DNA from: Xanthomonas sontii
GTDB taxonomy: Bacteria > Pseudomonadota > Gammaproteobacteria > Xanthomonadales > Xanthomonadaceae
Assembly: GCF_040529055.1 (NCBI RefSeq)
Contig: NZ_CP132342.1
Coordinates: forward strand, 2,044,001 to 2,108,000
DNA: 64,000 nt
Direction: 5' to 3'
Part shown: positions 1 through 11,435 of the stretch, in pieces
How the letters are laid out: each line of letters begins with the position of its first letter
Position numbering within the stretch: the first letter of the stretch is position 1
Made by a program: the position numbers and the translations under genes
Notes under the pieces: generated by a model
Database searches by the model: none
Seen by the model: only the letters and a program-made list of their open reading frames with translations
Told to the model about the DNA's origin: nothing

Positions 1-269
1 AGGTTGACGTAGTGCCAGCGCGCGCTGCGCTTGCCGAGGTCGGGATCGTGTTCGCGGAGTTGGTCGGCCCAGTTGGCGACGCCGGCCAGGGTCGGGTCGG
101 GTTCGCCCTGCAGCAGGGTACGGACCTGCGCGCGGGCTTGCGGGGTGAGCTGGGTGTCGGCGAGATCGGCGACCAGGCGGTGACCCAGCGGGCCCCAGGC
201 GAAGGCGGCGGACGGTGCGGCGGCGAGGGCCGCGGCGAACGCGGTGCAAACGAAGGGAGAGATTTTCAT
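1..269 (-). CDS. S1/P1-type zinc nuclease, 5' part only
   Basis: The reading frame starts with ATG at 269 and runs off the left edge, so about 89 residues are visible. A signal peptide of about 24 residues ends in AFA. The mature protein begins WGPLGHR, which matches the family rule that an N-terminal Trp and the His of WGxxGH bind zinc. Further on, ANWADQLR carries the expected Asp ligand and RWHYVN the expected His ligand. S1/P1 enzymes are secreted or periplasmic trinuclear-zinc nucleases that cut single-stranded DNA and RNA and release 5'-mononucleotides. The C-terminal zinc ligands lie outside the window. The assignment rests on these motifs in the expected order. Confidence 0.85.
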   Translation of the reverse strand, partial: MKISPFVCTAFAAALAAAPSAAFAWGPLGHRLVADLADTQLTPQARAQVRTLLQGEPDPTLAGVANWADQLREHDPDLGKRSARWHYVN

Positions 270-412
270 GCGCCGATTCTAGCCGGCGCCGACGACGCGG
301 CCATGACGCGTGCCGGGTCTATTGCGTTGCCGCTCAGCATGGCGGACGCCGGTGCCAGGCGGCGTCGCCGACCGTGCCGAGCCGCGTCCGGGGACACGAC
401 CCGGCTGCAGGC

Positions 413-1033
413 TCAGAAATACATCAGGTACGCGACGCCGTAGGTGACCGGATCGAGCTTGGCCTTGCCGAGCGTACTGCCGTCCACTTTCACGTCGCTG
501 CGCATGCCGGTCCAGCGCGCATCCACGCGGATCGCGCTGCGTTCGCCGACCGCGAAATCCACGCCGGCATGCAGCGCCGGACCAATGGTGTCCTTGAACT
601 TCACGTCGTTGGACGAAAACGCGCCCTTGCCGTCGCTGCCGAGGAAGGCGGTGTAGTTGAGGCCGGCGCCGACGAACGGGGAGATGTCGCCGTTGCCGTT
701 GAAGTGGTACTGCAGCGAGATGGTGGGCGACAGCATCCAGGCGCTGCCGATATCGCCGCCGCGGTCAACGCCGATCTTCTGCTGGCCGACCAGGCCCTGG
801 ATCTCCACGCCGAGGTTGCCGCGGAAGAAGTATTCGTAACTGAACGATACGGCCGGCGCGACGTCGGCGTCGAAGCGCTGGTCGCTGCCGCGCAGCGTGC
901 CGTTGGACGACCCCGGCACCATGCCGTGCAGACCATAGCTGGTGGTGAAGTGGCCGGCCGACTGCGCCGCGGCGGGCAGGGCGATGCTGGCGAGGGCGGC
1001 GACGGCAAGGCGACGGAACAGGCGTGGCGGCAT
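413..1033 (-). CDS. OmpW family outer membrane protein (copy A)
   Basis: This 206-residue protein has a cleavable signal peptide (hydrophobic stretch ending in PAAAQ). It is predicted to be an eight-stranded beta-barrel, with alternating aromatic and polar residues and a C-terminal Phe (YLMYF), the usual outer-membrane insertion signal. The segment [13 protein letters not shown] is a hallmark of the OmpW family. OmpW proteins form narrow hydrophobic channels and are often tied to oxygen or stress responses; the substrate here is unknown. A second, clearly related copy lies directly upstream on the same strand (1291-1920), 257 bases away, so the two look like an old tandem duplication. The start ATG follows a weak ribosome site. 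Confidence 0.9.
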   Translation of the reverse strand: MPPRLFRRLAVAALASIALPAAAQSAGHFTTSYGLHGMVPGSSNGTLRGSDQRFDADVAPAVSFSYEYFFRGNLGVEIQGLVGQQKIGVDRGGDIGSAWMLSPTISLQYHFNGNGDISPFVGAGLNYTAFLGSDGKGAFSSNDVKFKDTIGPALHAGVDFAVGERSAIRVDARWTGMRSDVKVDGSTLGKAKLDPVTYGVAYLMYF

Positions 1034-1255
1034 GGGAGACCCCGGTGGACGACGAGTGGGCGGATGCGAACCCCGTGTCGGCCCGGCGGGCACCGATCCA
1101 CATCCGTGTGGCGCGTAGTCTGCCAGAGAAGCGGGGCGGACGCGCTGCGCTCCGGCAAGGCCGCGTGTGCGGCCCGCGTGTCGATCCGGTACGGCCATGC
1201 TCCGGAATGGCGCCGCTGCCGCGAGCGGCGCCGATCCTGTTGCCGCCGGCGCCGC

Positions 1256-1281
1256 CGGCGCCGCAGGTCGCAGCGGCGCCG
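1256..1281 (-). terminator. GC-rich stem-loop after second ompW
   Basis: A perfect 9-bp inverted repeat (1256-1264 with 1273-1281) with an 8-base loop lies just after the stop codon of the upstream ompW copy. It has no T tract, so it is at best an imperfect intrinsic terminator or an RNA-stabilising hairpin. Confidence 0.4.
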
Positions 1282-1290
1282 GCGCCCGTC

Positions 1291-3082
<1,792 letters not shown>

Positions 3083-3105
3083 GCCGCCTGGCGTCGTCCA
3101 CAAAG

Positions 3106-3129
3106 AAAGCGCCTTGCGGCGCTTTTTTT
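3106..3129 (+). terminator. Rho-independent terminator of gapA
   Basis: An 8-bp stem (3106-3113 with 3118-3125, TTGC loop) is followed directly by a run of T residues. It lies 23 bases past the gapA stop and is a textbook intrinsic terminator. Confidence 0.9.
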
Positions 3130-3346
3130 GTGGGCGATGACGTGCCCGGATGGAATGGCGCAGGTCCCGTGCCTGCATGCCCCAAAGGACATGACACGCT
3201 CCAGGTGTCGCACGCCGGCTTGCCGGACAGATCGTGCAGGTGCTTCCTGCCTAGGTCGATGTTCGTGCGGTCGCGGCGACACTGTTCAGGCTGGGGATCC
3301 GGATGAACTCAGGACCTGCCTGGCCTGAAGCCAATTCGATGCACTG

Positions 3347-4537
3347 CTATTGCCGGCATTGCTTCGCGAAAAGCTTCGGATAGTTCATTCTAGGGTCGAT
3401 GCTTTTCAGGGGAATGGGCGTGGTGTTTTCGATTTCCTTTCCATCGAGGCCGATAAGCCTTGCGTGACATTCCTTGTCGATCACCACAAGGCAGGTCTTG
3501 CCGAAGATGGATTTGTCTTTGACGAGCGTTGCGGATAGGTTGAAAAAAAGCCACGGACACTCGAATTCCGTCACGATCCTGCTGCCGTCCTCGTTGAGGA
3601 TCGTCAGGCACGGCGGCTGATGATCGCGTACGGGCAGCGCGAGGCACAGGATTTTCTTGTCGATGTACTTCGGGTGTCTGGTCGAGGACTTGCCGAAATA
3701 CGAGGGTTTCTGTCCTGCAATGTAATAAAAGTCCCCGTAGTTATTGCCTTTCCTGTCGATCAGTACATCGCATGCCTCATAGCGGTTGAAATACCAGTGC
3801 GAAGATATAAAAATGGGTTTATCCAGAATTCTGTGAGTGATTCCCATGCCTCGTTGTGAGAGATCGAAACAGGTGTCTCCGCCGCCATGTCCCCAGGCCG
3901 TTTCAAAATCTACCAGCGGTTCTCCCTTGGCGGTATATAGCTGGAATACTTTGCGTGTGTAGTGATCGATGGGGTTTTCGTCGTCGCGAATCCAGATCGA
4001 AAAAAAGTGCTCCGCGCCGCGCACGCGATGAACAGAAAATGGTTCTTCCCGGTAAGGGCCTTCCCATAGTTCCCTGAGTTCGTTTCTAAGCGTGTCGTAG
4101 AGGTGGATGCTGACGCGGGACAAGGGATTGTCCTTGTCCTTGGCCACTTGCAGCAACAGTCGTTGCGGCGTTATGGGGACTGCATACAGGATGAGCTCGT
4201 CTTCAAGTAAGCGGACAAGGTTGCCGTTCCGAAAGGAGAAAATCGAGTTGGTAATGAATTTCCCTGAAAAATGGATTTCTATCCAGTAATCGATCTGACG
4301 ATTGAAATCCGTTTCCCACTTGTCCCAGCTGTAGGGGAAGTGGCTTCCATTTAAGTCGGCGAACGTCTCTTCGGGCGATTGGTAGACGATGTCTCCATTG
4401 CTTTCGATCAGGTATGTCTTGTTCTCTTCGCCGGCTGCGTAATACAGGCCAAGCTTTTCCAGCCAGAAGAAATAGAGGTCCGGGTACTTGTCCTGTAGCG
4501 TAAGGCAATCCATATCTGCTCGTTTTTTGAGTTGCAA
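3347..4537 (-). CDS. Unrecognised protein in an AT-richer island
   Basis: I do not recognise this 396-residue protein. It has no signal peptide or membrane segment and is rich in aromatic residues and in short beta-type segments, several with a strand-turn pattern such as IESNGDIVY, ILNEDGSRIV and LIGLDGKEIE. That could fit a propeller-like or other all-beta fold. Base and codon use differ sharply from the neighbours: A/T-ending codons are common and parts of the gene are near 40-50% GC by eye, against well over 65% around it. This suggests recent transfer. The start could be the ATG at 4537 or the ninth codon (MDCLTL, 4513). A polymorphic-toxin immunity gene or an orphan cargo gene are possibilities, but nothing here proves either. 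Confidence 0.7.
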   Translation of the reverse strand: MQLKKRADMDCLTLQDKYPDLYFFWLEKLGLYYAAGEENKTYLIESNGDIVYQSPEETFADLNGSHFPYSWDKWETDFNRQIDYWIEIHFSGKFITNSIFSFRNGNLVRLLEDELILYAVPITPQRLLLQVAKDKDNPLSRVSIHLYDTLRNELRELWEGPYREEPFSVHRVRGAEHFFSIWIRDDENPIDHYTRKVFQLYTAKGEPLVDFETAWGHGGGDTCFDLSQRGMGITHRILDKPIFISSHWYFNRYEACDVLIDRKGNNYGDFYYIAGQKPSYFGKSSTRHPKYIDKKILCLALPVRDHQPPCLTILNEDGSRIVTEFECPWLFFNLSATLVKDKSIFGKTCLVVIDKECHARLIGLDGKEIENTTPIPLKSIDPRMNYPKLFAKQCRQ

Positions 4538-4756
4538 ATGGAGGGATGTTGGACGGTCATTGGCTGCGCATCGGCCTTGCGTGGCCAGTTTTCCGCCGTT
4601 TTCGTTGCGTCTTTATTGCTTTCCTCGACTTTCGCATGCAAGCCGGGGTGGTCGCTTGCCGCATCCACGATGATTGCATTGGTCCCAACGCGAGATCCAC
4701 TCTTCATGGCCGGAGTGGTTCTGCGAGAGCCGATGGAGTCCTTGCGCCGTGTTTCA

Positions 4757-4885
4757 GGCCCACCAGCGCATGTCGTCACTGTGCTCGTGGGGTCGACACT
4801 GACCAGGGCCGGTTCGCTGAGGTGCGTGCGGCGACCTTGTCCAGGTGCTGGAGTGGTCTCGGCCATGCGACTGGCGGGATGGGGC
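4757..4885 (-). pseudogene. Decayed fragment of a chemoreceptor-like gene
   Basis: Two blocks match the chemoreceptor-like gene at 5786-6862 on the same strand. Positions 4757-4790 match about 6447-6480 at roughly 29 of 34 bases. Positions 4818-4880 match about 6580-6640, including a shared run over the GACCTTGTCCAGGT segment. The roughly 100 bases that separate these blocks in the intact gene are reduced to about 30 here, and the frame is interrupted. It is best read as the remnant of a duplicated paralogue with an internal deletion. Confidence 0.65.
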
Positions 4886-4939
4886 TGTTCCCGTGCAGCG
4901 CTCGGCCCGTTCTGGCGCTGTCGCGTACACAGGTCGAGG

Positions 4940-4983
4940 CCACAACGCAAAAGGAGCGCTCACGCGCTCCTTTTGCGTTGTGG
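4940..4983 (-). terminator. 20-bp perfect hairpin, likely bidirectional terminator
   Basis: Positions 4940-4959 and 4964-4983 are perfect inverted repeats with a TCAC loop. The stem has an A4 tract in one arm and a T4 tract in the other. It lies 57 bases past the stop of the leftward gene at 5041-5502 and probably ends its transcript. It is unusually long and perfect for a terminator. Confidence 0.65.
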
Positions 4984-5040
4984 CGAGCCGCTGGCCCTGC
5001 CGCGGCGCGTCGGGTGCCGCAGGCTGGCTCGGCCTCGCGA

Positions 5041-5502
5041 TTACAGCGCGTCGCGCGATTGGTTGCTTTCGGTCTGCTGGTAATCGGTGACCACGCCCTT
5101 GGCGTCGAATTCCACTTCCAGGTTATACGACTTGACGTTGCGTGCACCGACGCCGTGGTCCTGTGCCTCGTTGATCGCCTGGCCGGTGTAGAAACCCGGC
5201 AGCATGCGCTTGAGCACCGTCGTCGCGGTACCACGCACTTTTTCGCCGTGCGACTCGCCCGGGCTGTAGGTCCAGGACTTTTCGTAACCGCCTTCCTTTC
5301 CGGACGTCCTGTAGACGTGCCTTGGCTCGCCATAGATGGCGCGTACCTCTTCCTTGGTGGTCTTGCCGATGACGATGTTCTTCTTGACCGCATCGGCGGT
5401 GTAGAGATCCGGATTGTCGACCTTTTCGGCCAGGGCGGGAGCGGCGAAAGATCCGGCCAGCAGGGCCGAGATCAGCAGGGTGCGAAAGGGTTTCATGGTC
5501 AT
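5041..5502 (-). CDS. Secreted SmpA/OmlA (BamE-like) domain protein
   Basis: This 153-residue protein (151 if the third codon, at 5496, is the start) has a signal peptide ending PALA. The mature part begins with a helical segment followed by IGKTTKEEVRAIYGEP, the usual opening of the SmpA/OmlA fold, in which a two-layer alpha/beta domain mediates protein contacts at the outer membrane. There is no lipobox cysteine, so unlike BamE it should be soluble in the periplasm. KSWTY and a closing beta strand (VEFDAKGVVTDYQ) complete the domain. It stands alone. A partner cannot be inferred, and a role in envelope maintenance is only a family-level guess. Confidence 0.7.
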   Translation of the reverse strand: MTMKPFRTLLISALLAGSFAAPALAEKVDNPDLYTADAVKKNIVIGKTTKEEVRAIYGEPRHVYRTSGKEGGYEKSWTYSPGESHGEKVRGTATTVLKRMLPGFYTGQAINEAQDHGVGARNVKSYNLEVEFDAKGVVTDYQQTESNQSRDAL

Positions 5503-5785
5503 GTCCGTTTACCTGGGGAGTGGCGTCTGCAATCCAGAGTGCACCGGTCGCGTCGAGGCGATGCGTCGGGGCGGCATCAACGCGGCGCGACGAGCTTAGG
5601 CATGGCGAAATGACGCCGTCAATACAGCACGCACGGGCGTTCAGGCAGAGACGACGCCTTGCCGATGAGGTCGTCGCAGTCGTCGGCACACGGTCTGCGG
5701 GTGCAGCACAGGCGGCTGCGCCGACACCGCGCGCGGCAGCCTGTGATCCGCTGCCGCTTTTGCGGTGGGCGCCAGTGCGTGCGGC

Positions 5786-6862
5786 CTACAGCGCCTGCAG
5801 GATCAGCGAGTGCCAGCCGGTGCGGTAGGTTTCGTAGCCGGGAGAGGCGGCGTGCGCGATGCAGTGCGGCCGGCCGTCGAGATCGATCAGCACGGCGCCG
5901 CGCGGCTGCTTGAACAAGGCGTCGCGGCCGTCGAAGTCGATCCGGTCCTGCAGCATGCGCCCGGCCGAGTCGGCCAGCACCCGGCCCTGCGCATCGACGA
6001 TGCAGGCGCGGCTGCGGCCCCATTCGGATTCGGACAGCGGCGTGCGCTGCACGATCGTCTGCGCCAGCGCGTCCCAGCGGAACACGATGCCCAGCACGCC
6101 CAGCACGCGGCCATCGACGCGACCGCCGTCGCGCACCGTGCATGCGTACACCAGCACGCGCTCGCCGTCGGCCAGCGCACTGGCATGCACGTCCTGAAAG
6201 CCGAATTCCTCGCCGCTGCGCGTGCGCATCGCGTGTTCGAACCATGGCTGCGCGGAGACGTCGCTGCCGACCGAGCCGAACTGCCGCGGCCGGCCGTTGG
6301 CGCGGATGCGGCCATCGCTTCCGGCCAGGATCAGGTCGAAGTAGACCGTGTACGAATCCAGGATCTGGCCCATGCGCCGCGAGGCGTAGGCCAGCGCCTC
6401 GGCATCGCTGTCGGCACGCGCCGCGGCGACCACCGCCGCGTCGGTGGCCCACCAGCGCACGTCGCAACTGCGCTCGTAGAGGTTGCGGTCGATCAGGTCG
6501 ATGTTGCTCAGGGCCAGCTCGCTGAGCCGCGTGCGACGCACGTCGTCCTGCAGGCGGCCCAGTGTCTGCCGCATCTCCGCGCTGGTGCGCGCGGCGACCT
6601 TGTCCAGGTCCTGGGTGGCCTCGGCCACGCGTCGCGACAGCCCGTCCATTTCCTGCGCGATCACGCTGAAGCCGCGTCCGGCGGCGCCGATCCGCGCCGA
6701 CTCGATGCGCGCGTTCATGGAGATCATGTGGGTGGTGCGGTTGATCGCGTCGATCCCCTGCAGCGAGCGGCGCAACTGGCCGAGCAACTGGTCGGACAAG
6801 CCGACGACGGCGCGAATATGGTCATCGATCCCCGCGTCGGCGGGGTGGGCGGGTAGGTTCAT
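5786..6862 (-). CDS. Soluble chemoreceptor-like protein, signalling part first, sensor part last
   Basis: This 358-residue protein has no membrane segment. Residues about 10-90 resemble the methyl-accepting signalling domain, with INRTTHMISMNARIESARIG followed by AGRGFSVIAQEMDGLSRRV, the conserved hairpin region that contacts CheA/CheW. A linker follows, then a C-terminal region of about 220 residues with PAS/Cache-like features (YFDLILAGSDGRIRANGRP, VLGIVFRWDALAQ, and ACIVDAQGRVLADSAG). This order is the reverse of a classical transmembrane receptor. The signalling helix bundle looks short, so it may scaffold or modulate rather than drive the kinase. A broken paralogue fragment lies at 4757-4885. 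The 283 bases between this gene and 5503 hold nothing I recognise. Confidence 0.75.
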   Translation of the reverse strand: MNLPAHPADAGIDDHIRAVVGLSDQLLGQLRRSLQGIDAINRTTHMISMNARIESARIGAAGRGFSVIAQEMDGLSRRVAEATQDLDKVAARTSAEMRQTLGRLQDDVRRTRLSELALSNIDLIDRNLYERSCDVRWWATDAAVVAAARADSDAEALAYASRRMGQILDSYTVYFDLILAGSDGRIRANGRPRQFGSVGSDVSAQPWFEHAMRTRSGEEFGFQDVHASALADGERVLVYACTVRDGGRVDGRVLGVLGIVFRWDALAQTIVQRTPLSESEWGRSRACIVDAQGRVLADSAGRMLQDRIDFDGRDALFKQPRGAVLIDLDGRPHCIAHAASPGYETYRTGWHSLILQAL

Positions 6863-7120
6863 TCATGCTGCCGGTGGGGTGGGAGAAAACAGCAGACGGA
6901 CGACGCGATAAGGGGTGTAGCGGCCGCCGGTGCACTGGGCTTGAGGGTGGTGTGAAAACCGTTTGTCGGAACGCCGGGCCTTGCGCTGACTGGGCTGCGG
7001 CCCCGTCCGTGGGCCGATGTCGGCGCCGAACTCGTCTACCATCTGCGCCAGGTCCGGCGCCGCCGGGCTCCCGGTGCGCGCCACGGGCGCCGCGCCACCG
7101 CCTTTGGAGATGTGAGACGA

Positions 7121-9856
7121 ATGGACAAGTTGGTCGTGCTGGTGGTGTTTGCGGCGCTGGTGGTGCTGGCGTTGCCACTGCTGTCGATCGTGGCGTTGGT
7201 CGGGCAGTCGCGCCTGCGCCAGCGGCTCGCCGCACTGGAGGCGCAGGTGGCGCGGATGGCCGCCGCCACGCCTGCCGCCGCAACGGATCGCGCCGATTCC
7301 GCGGCCGCTGTCGCAGAGGGCCAGGCCGCCGTCGCCGAGTCCGAGGTCGAGGCGGAGGACATGCCGTTCGCTGCAGGCCTCGACCTTCCGCGTCCAGACC
7401 CGTTCGCCGAGCGCGCAGCGGCGCCGCCGCCCTTGCCGGTGCCTCCCAGGGGCGAGGATTTCGCGACGCTGGCCGCCGCGGTCGAACGCGCCGAGCAGCA
7501 GCAAGCCCAGGCGCGCACCGCCGCGGCGGCCCAGCCCGCCGCGCCGCGTGGGCCGGATCCGATCGAACGGCTGTTGGGCGGGATCAAACGCTGGTTCACC
7601 GAGGGCAATGTCCCGGTCAAGATCGGCATGCTGGTGCTGCTGGCCGGCGTCGCCGCACTGCTGAAGTACGCCGGCGACCAGGGCTGGCTGCGCATGCCGA
7701 TCCAGCTGCGCTACGCCGGCATCGCCGCCGCGTCGCTGGCCGGCCTGGCCTTCGGCTGGCGCCAGCGCACGCGCAAGCGCAGCTTCGCGCTGGCGCTGCA
7801 GGGCGGGGCGATCGGCGTGTTGCTGCTGACCGTGTTTGCCGCGTTCAAGCTGTCCGGGCTGATCCCCGCCGGCGCGGCGCTGGCGCTGAGCATCGCCCTG
7901 GTCGCGGGCATGTGCGTGCTGGCGGTGGCGCAGGAATCGCGCACCCTGGCGGTGCTGGGCACGCTGGCCGGCTTCCTCGCGCCGCTGTGGCTGTCCACCG
8001 GCAGCGGCAACCACGTCGCGTTGTTCTCCTACTACGCGCTGCTCAACGCGGCGGTGTTCGCGATCGCCTGGTACCGGCCGTGGCGGGTGCTGAACCTGCT
8101 CGGGTTCGGCTTCACCTTCGGCATCGGCACGCTGTGGGGCGTGTTGCAGTACCGGCCCGAGAAGTTCGCCAGCACCGAGCCGTTCCTGCTGCTGTTCTTC
8201 GCCTTCTACCTGCTGATCCCGATCCTGTACGCGCGGCGCCAGGCAGCGCGCAGCACGCTGATCGACGGCAGCCTGGTGTTCGGCACGCCGCTGATCGCGT
8301 TTTCGCTGCAGGCGGGGCTGCTGCGCGGCGACGGCCTGCCGTTGGCGCTGTGTGCGCTGGGACTGGCGGCGATCTATGCCCTGCTGGCGGCGGCGCTGAT
8401 CCGGCGCGCGAGCTTCGCGGTGCTGGGGCAGGCGTATGCGGTGCTGGCGGTGGGGTTCGCCACCTTGGCGGTGCCGCTGGCGCTGTCCGCGCGCGCGACC
8501 GCCAGCGTGTTCGCGCTGGAGGGGGCGGCGTTGGCGTGGCTGGGCCTGCGCCAACGGCGCTGGCTGCCGCAGTTCAGCGGCGCCGGCCTGCAACTGGCGG
8601 CGTCGTTCGGTTTCCTGGTGGGCGTGGAGGACATCGCCCAGGACACCCAGGCGGTGGCCAACGCCACCTTCATGAGCGGGCTGCTGCTGGCGCTGGCCGG
8701 CTTCGCCAGCGCCTGGTGCTACCGCCGTGGGCGGGCCGCCGTGCCGGCGCTGGGCTACTACGTGTGGGGGCTGTTCTGGTGGTGCGGGATCGGCGTCACC
8801 GAGATCGTGCGATTCGTCGACGCCGACGCGCGTGCCGACGTGCTGCTCGCCTGGGTCGCGGTCAGCGGCTGGCTCGCCGCCGAGGCGCAGCGGCGCTGGC
8901 CTGCACTGGCGCTGGCCGCGACCACGCTGGGTGGCCTGGCCCTGGCCTTGCCGCTGGCGGTCTGGCAGGCCGATGTGCACGGGCAGCCGTTCGCCGGGCA
9001 TGGCGCCTGGGCCTGGGCGCTGTTCGCGGTGCTCGGCGTGCGCAGCCTGCTGTGCCTGCGCGACAGCGGTGGCGGCGTCGCGCGTGCGGCGCAGTTCGTA
9101 TGGTGGCTGGTGTGGCCCAGCGTGGTCGGGCTGCTGTGCACCTGGATCGCGCTGCACAGCGAGCTCGCCGCCGGCTGGCGCTGGATGCTGTTGCTGGCGC
9201 CCTGGTTGCTGGCGACGGCGCTGTCGCTGTGGCGCTGGAATTGGCTGGCGGCTCCGCTGGGTGCGGCATTCGCGCCGTGCCGCGGCGCGCTGCAGAGCAC
9301 CTACTTCGGCCTGCTGGCGGTGGCCTGGCTGTACAGCCTGGGCCTGCCCGGCAGCAGCGCGCCGCTGCCCTGGGTGCCGGTGCTCAATCCGCTGGAACTG
9401 ACCCAACTGGCGCTGCTGGTCCTGGGCGTGCGCTGGACCCGCACCGCGGAGCTGCCGGCGCTGCTGCGGCCCTGGCGCACCCAGCTGTTGGCCGGTGCCG
9501 GCTTCCTGTGGATCACCAGCGTCACCCTGCATGCGGTGCATTACTGGGCGGCGGTGCCGTGGCCCGGCGTGCTCGGCAATGGCGTGGCGCAGACCAGTCT
9601 GACCGTGGTCTGGAGCGTGCTGGGCGTGCTTGGCTGGGTGCTGGGCTCGCGGCGCGGCCAGCGCGGCCTGTGGCTGGCCGGCGCGGTACTGATGGCGGTG
9701 GTGCTGGGCAAGCTGCTGCTGGTGGACCGCGGCAACCTCGGCAACGTCGCCGGCATCGCCTCGTTCATCGCGTACGGGTTGTTGTGTACGGTGGTCGGCT
9801 ATCTGGCGCCGGCGCCGCCGCGCGCTGCCGAACCGGTCGAGGAGGCCATCCCATGA
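7121..9856 (+). CDS. DUF2339 polytopic membrane protein
   Basis: This 911-residue inner-membrane protein starts with one membrane helix, then a short coiled coil ([16 protein letters not shown]) and an Ala/Pro-rich linker. After these come more than twenty closely packed hydrophobic segments from about residue 165 to the end. This matches the DUF2339 family, whose function is unknown. The ATG at 7121 has GGAGA upstream; a GTG at 7112 is an alternative start. The stop overlaps the ATG of the DUF3999 gene in an ATGA, so the two are translationally coupled and probably form one complex. DUF2339 and DUF3999 genes are commonly paired, and a cell-envelope role is a reasonable but unproven inference. 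Confidence 0.9.
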   Translation: MDKLVVLVVFAALVVLALPLLSIVALVGQSRLRQRLAALEAQVARMAAATPAAATDRADSAAAVAEGQAAVAESEVEAEDMPFAAGLDLPRPDPFAERAAAPPPLPVPPRGEDFATLAAAVERAEQQQAQARTAAAAQPAAPRGPDPIERLLGGIKRWFTEGNVPVKIGMLVLLAGVAALLKYAGDQGWLRMPIQLRYAGIAAASLAGLAFGWRQRTRKRSFALALQGGAIGVLLLTVFAAFKLSGLIPAGAALALSIALVAGMCVLAVAQESRTLAVLGTLAGFLAPLWLSTGSGNHVALFSYYALLNAAVFAIAWYRPWRVLNLLGFGFTFGIGTLWGVLQYRPEKFASTEPFLLLFFAFYLLIPILYARRQAARSTLIDGSLVFGTPLIAFSLQAGLLRGDGLPLALCALGLAAIYALLAAALIRRASFAVLGQAYAVLAVGFATLAVPLALSARATASVFALEGAALAWLGLRQRRWLPQFSGAGLQLAASFGFLVGVEDIAQDTQAVANATFMSGLLLALAGFASAWCYRRGRAAVPALGYYVWGLFWWCGIGVTEIVRFVDADARADVLLAWVAVSGWLAAEAQRRWPALALAATTLGGLALALPLAVWQADVHGQPFAGHGAWAWALFAVLGVRSLLCLRDSGGGVARAAQFVWWLVWPSVVGLLCTWIALHSELAAGWRWMLLLAPWLLATALSLWRWNWLAAPLGAAFAPCRGALQSTYFGLLAVAWLYSLGLPGSSAPLPWVPVLNPLELTQLALLVLGVRWTRTAELPALLRPWRTQLLAGAGFLWITSVTLHAVHYWAAVPWPGVLGNGVAQTSLTVVWSVLGVLGWVLGSRRGQRGLWLAGAVLMAVVLGKLLLVDRGNLGNVAGIASFIAYGLLCTVVGYLAPAPPRAAEPVEEAIP

Positions 9857-11217
9857 TCCGACGTGCGCTGTTTCCGTTGTTGCTGGCTGGGTTGCCGCTG
9901 TGCGCGTTCGCCGCCAGCCAGCGCGACGACTACGCCCAGCAGTGGCCGCTGACCCTGCAGGACGCCGATGCCGGCGCCTATCGCGTGCAGCTCGACGATG
10001 CGGTCTACCGCAGTGCGCAGCGCGCCTCGCTGGGCGACGTGGAGGTGTTCAACGCGGCCGGCGACCCGCTGCCGGCGGCCCTGTTCGCCGCCGAACAGGC
10101 CGAGACGGCGCCGCGCCGGCAGCCGTTGCCGTGGTTTCCGCTGCCGGCGGCGCCCGACGGGCGGACCCCGGATCTGGAGCTGATCGCCGAGCGCGACAGC
10201 GACGGCAGTGTGCGCCGCATCCAGACCCGCGTGGCCGGCGCTGGCTCCGACGCGGGCGCTGCCGGCTGGCTGGTCGATGCCAGCGCGTTGCATGCGCCGC
10301 TGCGCGCACTGTCGCTGCAATGGGCCGCCGCTGCGCAGCCACAGCAAGCGCGCTACCGCGTCGAGGGCAGCGACGATCTGCGCGACTGGGAGGTGCTGGT
10401 GGCCGATGCGACCCTGGTCGACCTCAGCAACCAGGGGCACCGGCTGCAGCAACTGCGCATCCCCATCGGCCGCGAAGTGCACTATCTGCGCCTGCTGCCG
10501 CTGGCCGGTGCCGGCGCGCCGCCGCTGACCGGGGTGGAGGCCGAACTGGCACCGACGCCGGTCGTCGCCGACTGGCATTGGCAACAACTGGACGCGGCGA
10601 GCACCGATCCCGCGCAGCACGGCTATGCCTTCGTGTCGCCGGGGCGCTACCCGGTGACGCGCGTCGACATCGCCTTGCCCGGCAACAACGCCATCGAATG
10701 GCGCGTGCAGAGCCGCGACAGCGCCGAGGCGCCGTGGCAGGACCGCGCCGGTCCATGGCTGGCCTACCAGGTGGGCGGCGGCAGCCGCTCGCCGCCGCAG
10801 GCGCTGACTGCGCCGGTGCGGGACCGCTACTGGCGGTTGCTGGCGGCGCAGGACCCGGGCCGCCAGCGGCCGGCGCTGCGCCTGGGCTACCAGCCGGAGA
10901 CGCTGGTGTTCCTGGCGCAGGGCGCGCCGCCTTATGCGCTGGCCGCCGGCAGTGCGCGCACCCAGCGTGCGCAGGCGCCGCTGGCCGCCGCGTTGCAGGC
11001 CTTGCACACCCAGCGTGGGCCGCAATGGGCGCCGGCCACTGCCAGCCTCGGCGCGGCGCAGCCACTGGCCGGTGCCGCGGCGCTGCAGGCGCCACCGCCG
11101 CCGCGCGACTGGAAGACCTGGCTGCTGTGGGCGCTGCTGGTCGGTGGTGCGCTGCTGGTGGTCGGTTTCGCGCTCAGCCTGCTGCGCAAACCCGGCGCCG
11201 GCGAGGGCACGGGCTGA
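9853..11217 (+). CDS. DUF3999 envelope protein
   Basis: This 454-residue protein has a signal peptide (ending AFAAS), a large extracytoplasmic region rich in beta strands, and a single C-terminal membrane helix (residues about 425-445) followed by a short basic tail. The exported part includes sugar-binding-like motifs such as [15 protein letters not shown] and YWRLLA, reminiscent of discoidin/F5-8-type jelly rolls. It fits DUF3999. It overlaps the preceding DUF2339 gene by four bases, so the pair should be made in fixed ratio. Function is unknown. The topology suggests a periplasmic sensor or ligand-binding partner for the polytopic protein. Confidence 0.88.
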   Translation: MIRRALFPLLLAGLPLCAFAASQRDDYAQQWPLTLQDADAGAYRVQLDDAVYRSAQRASLGDVEVFNAAGDPLPAALFAAEQAETAPRRQPLPWFPLPAAPDGRTPDLELIAERDSDGSVRRIQTRVAGAGSDAGAAGWLVDASALHAPLRALSLQWAAAAQPQQARYRVEGSDDLRDWEVLVADATLVDLSNQGHRLQQLRIPIGREVHYLRLLPLAGAGAPPLTGVEAELAPTPVVADWHWQQLDAASTDPAQHGYAFVSPGRYPVTRVDIALPGNNAIEWRVQSRDSAEAPWQDRAGPWLAYQVGGGSRSPPQALTAPVRDRYWRLLAAQDPGRQRPALRLGYQPETLVFLAQGAPPYALAAGSARTQRAQAPLAAALQALHTQRGPQWAPATASLGAAQPLAGAAALQAPPPPRDWKTWLLWALLVGGALLVVGFALSLLRKPGAGEGTG

Positions 11218-11435
11218 TCGATGCCGCGGCGACGGCGCGCACGCCGCGCCGCGCGCGCGGGGCAGCGCACCGTCCCCCGCCGATTTGCCGCTGTGCGGCC
11301 GACGCCGGACAATGGCGGTTTGGCCGCTGCGCGGCGATCGGCCGAACGGCGTGCCCCCGACGTTCCGATGCCGACGCCGATACTGCACCGATGGCGCGGT
11401 TTTCCCTTTGCAACCCCACGAAAGCGAGCAATCAC

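Noticed and set aside
4532..5083. A plus-strand frame with a signal-like start after the orphan gene
   Set aside because: Codon pattern is poor and it runs through the decayed fragment and the long hairpin.
6863..9541. An 892-codon minus-strand frame rich in Arg and Gln
   Set aside because: Low-complexity antisense of the DUF2339 gene with no domain.
6865..11217. A 1,450-codon plus-strand open frame
   Set aside because: It reads the DUF2339 gene in the wrong frame and joins DUF3999 only by chance; real starts at 7121 and 9853 explain the region.
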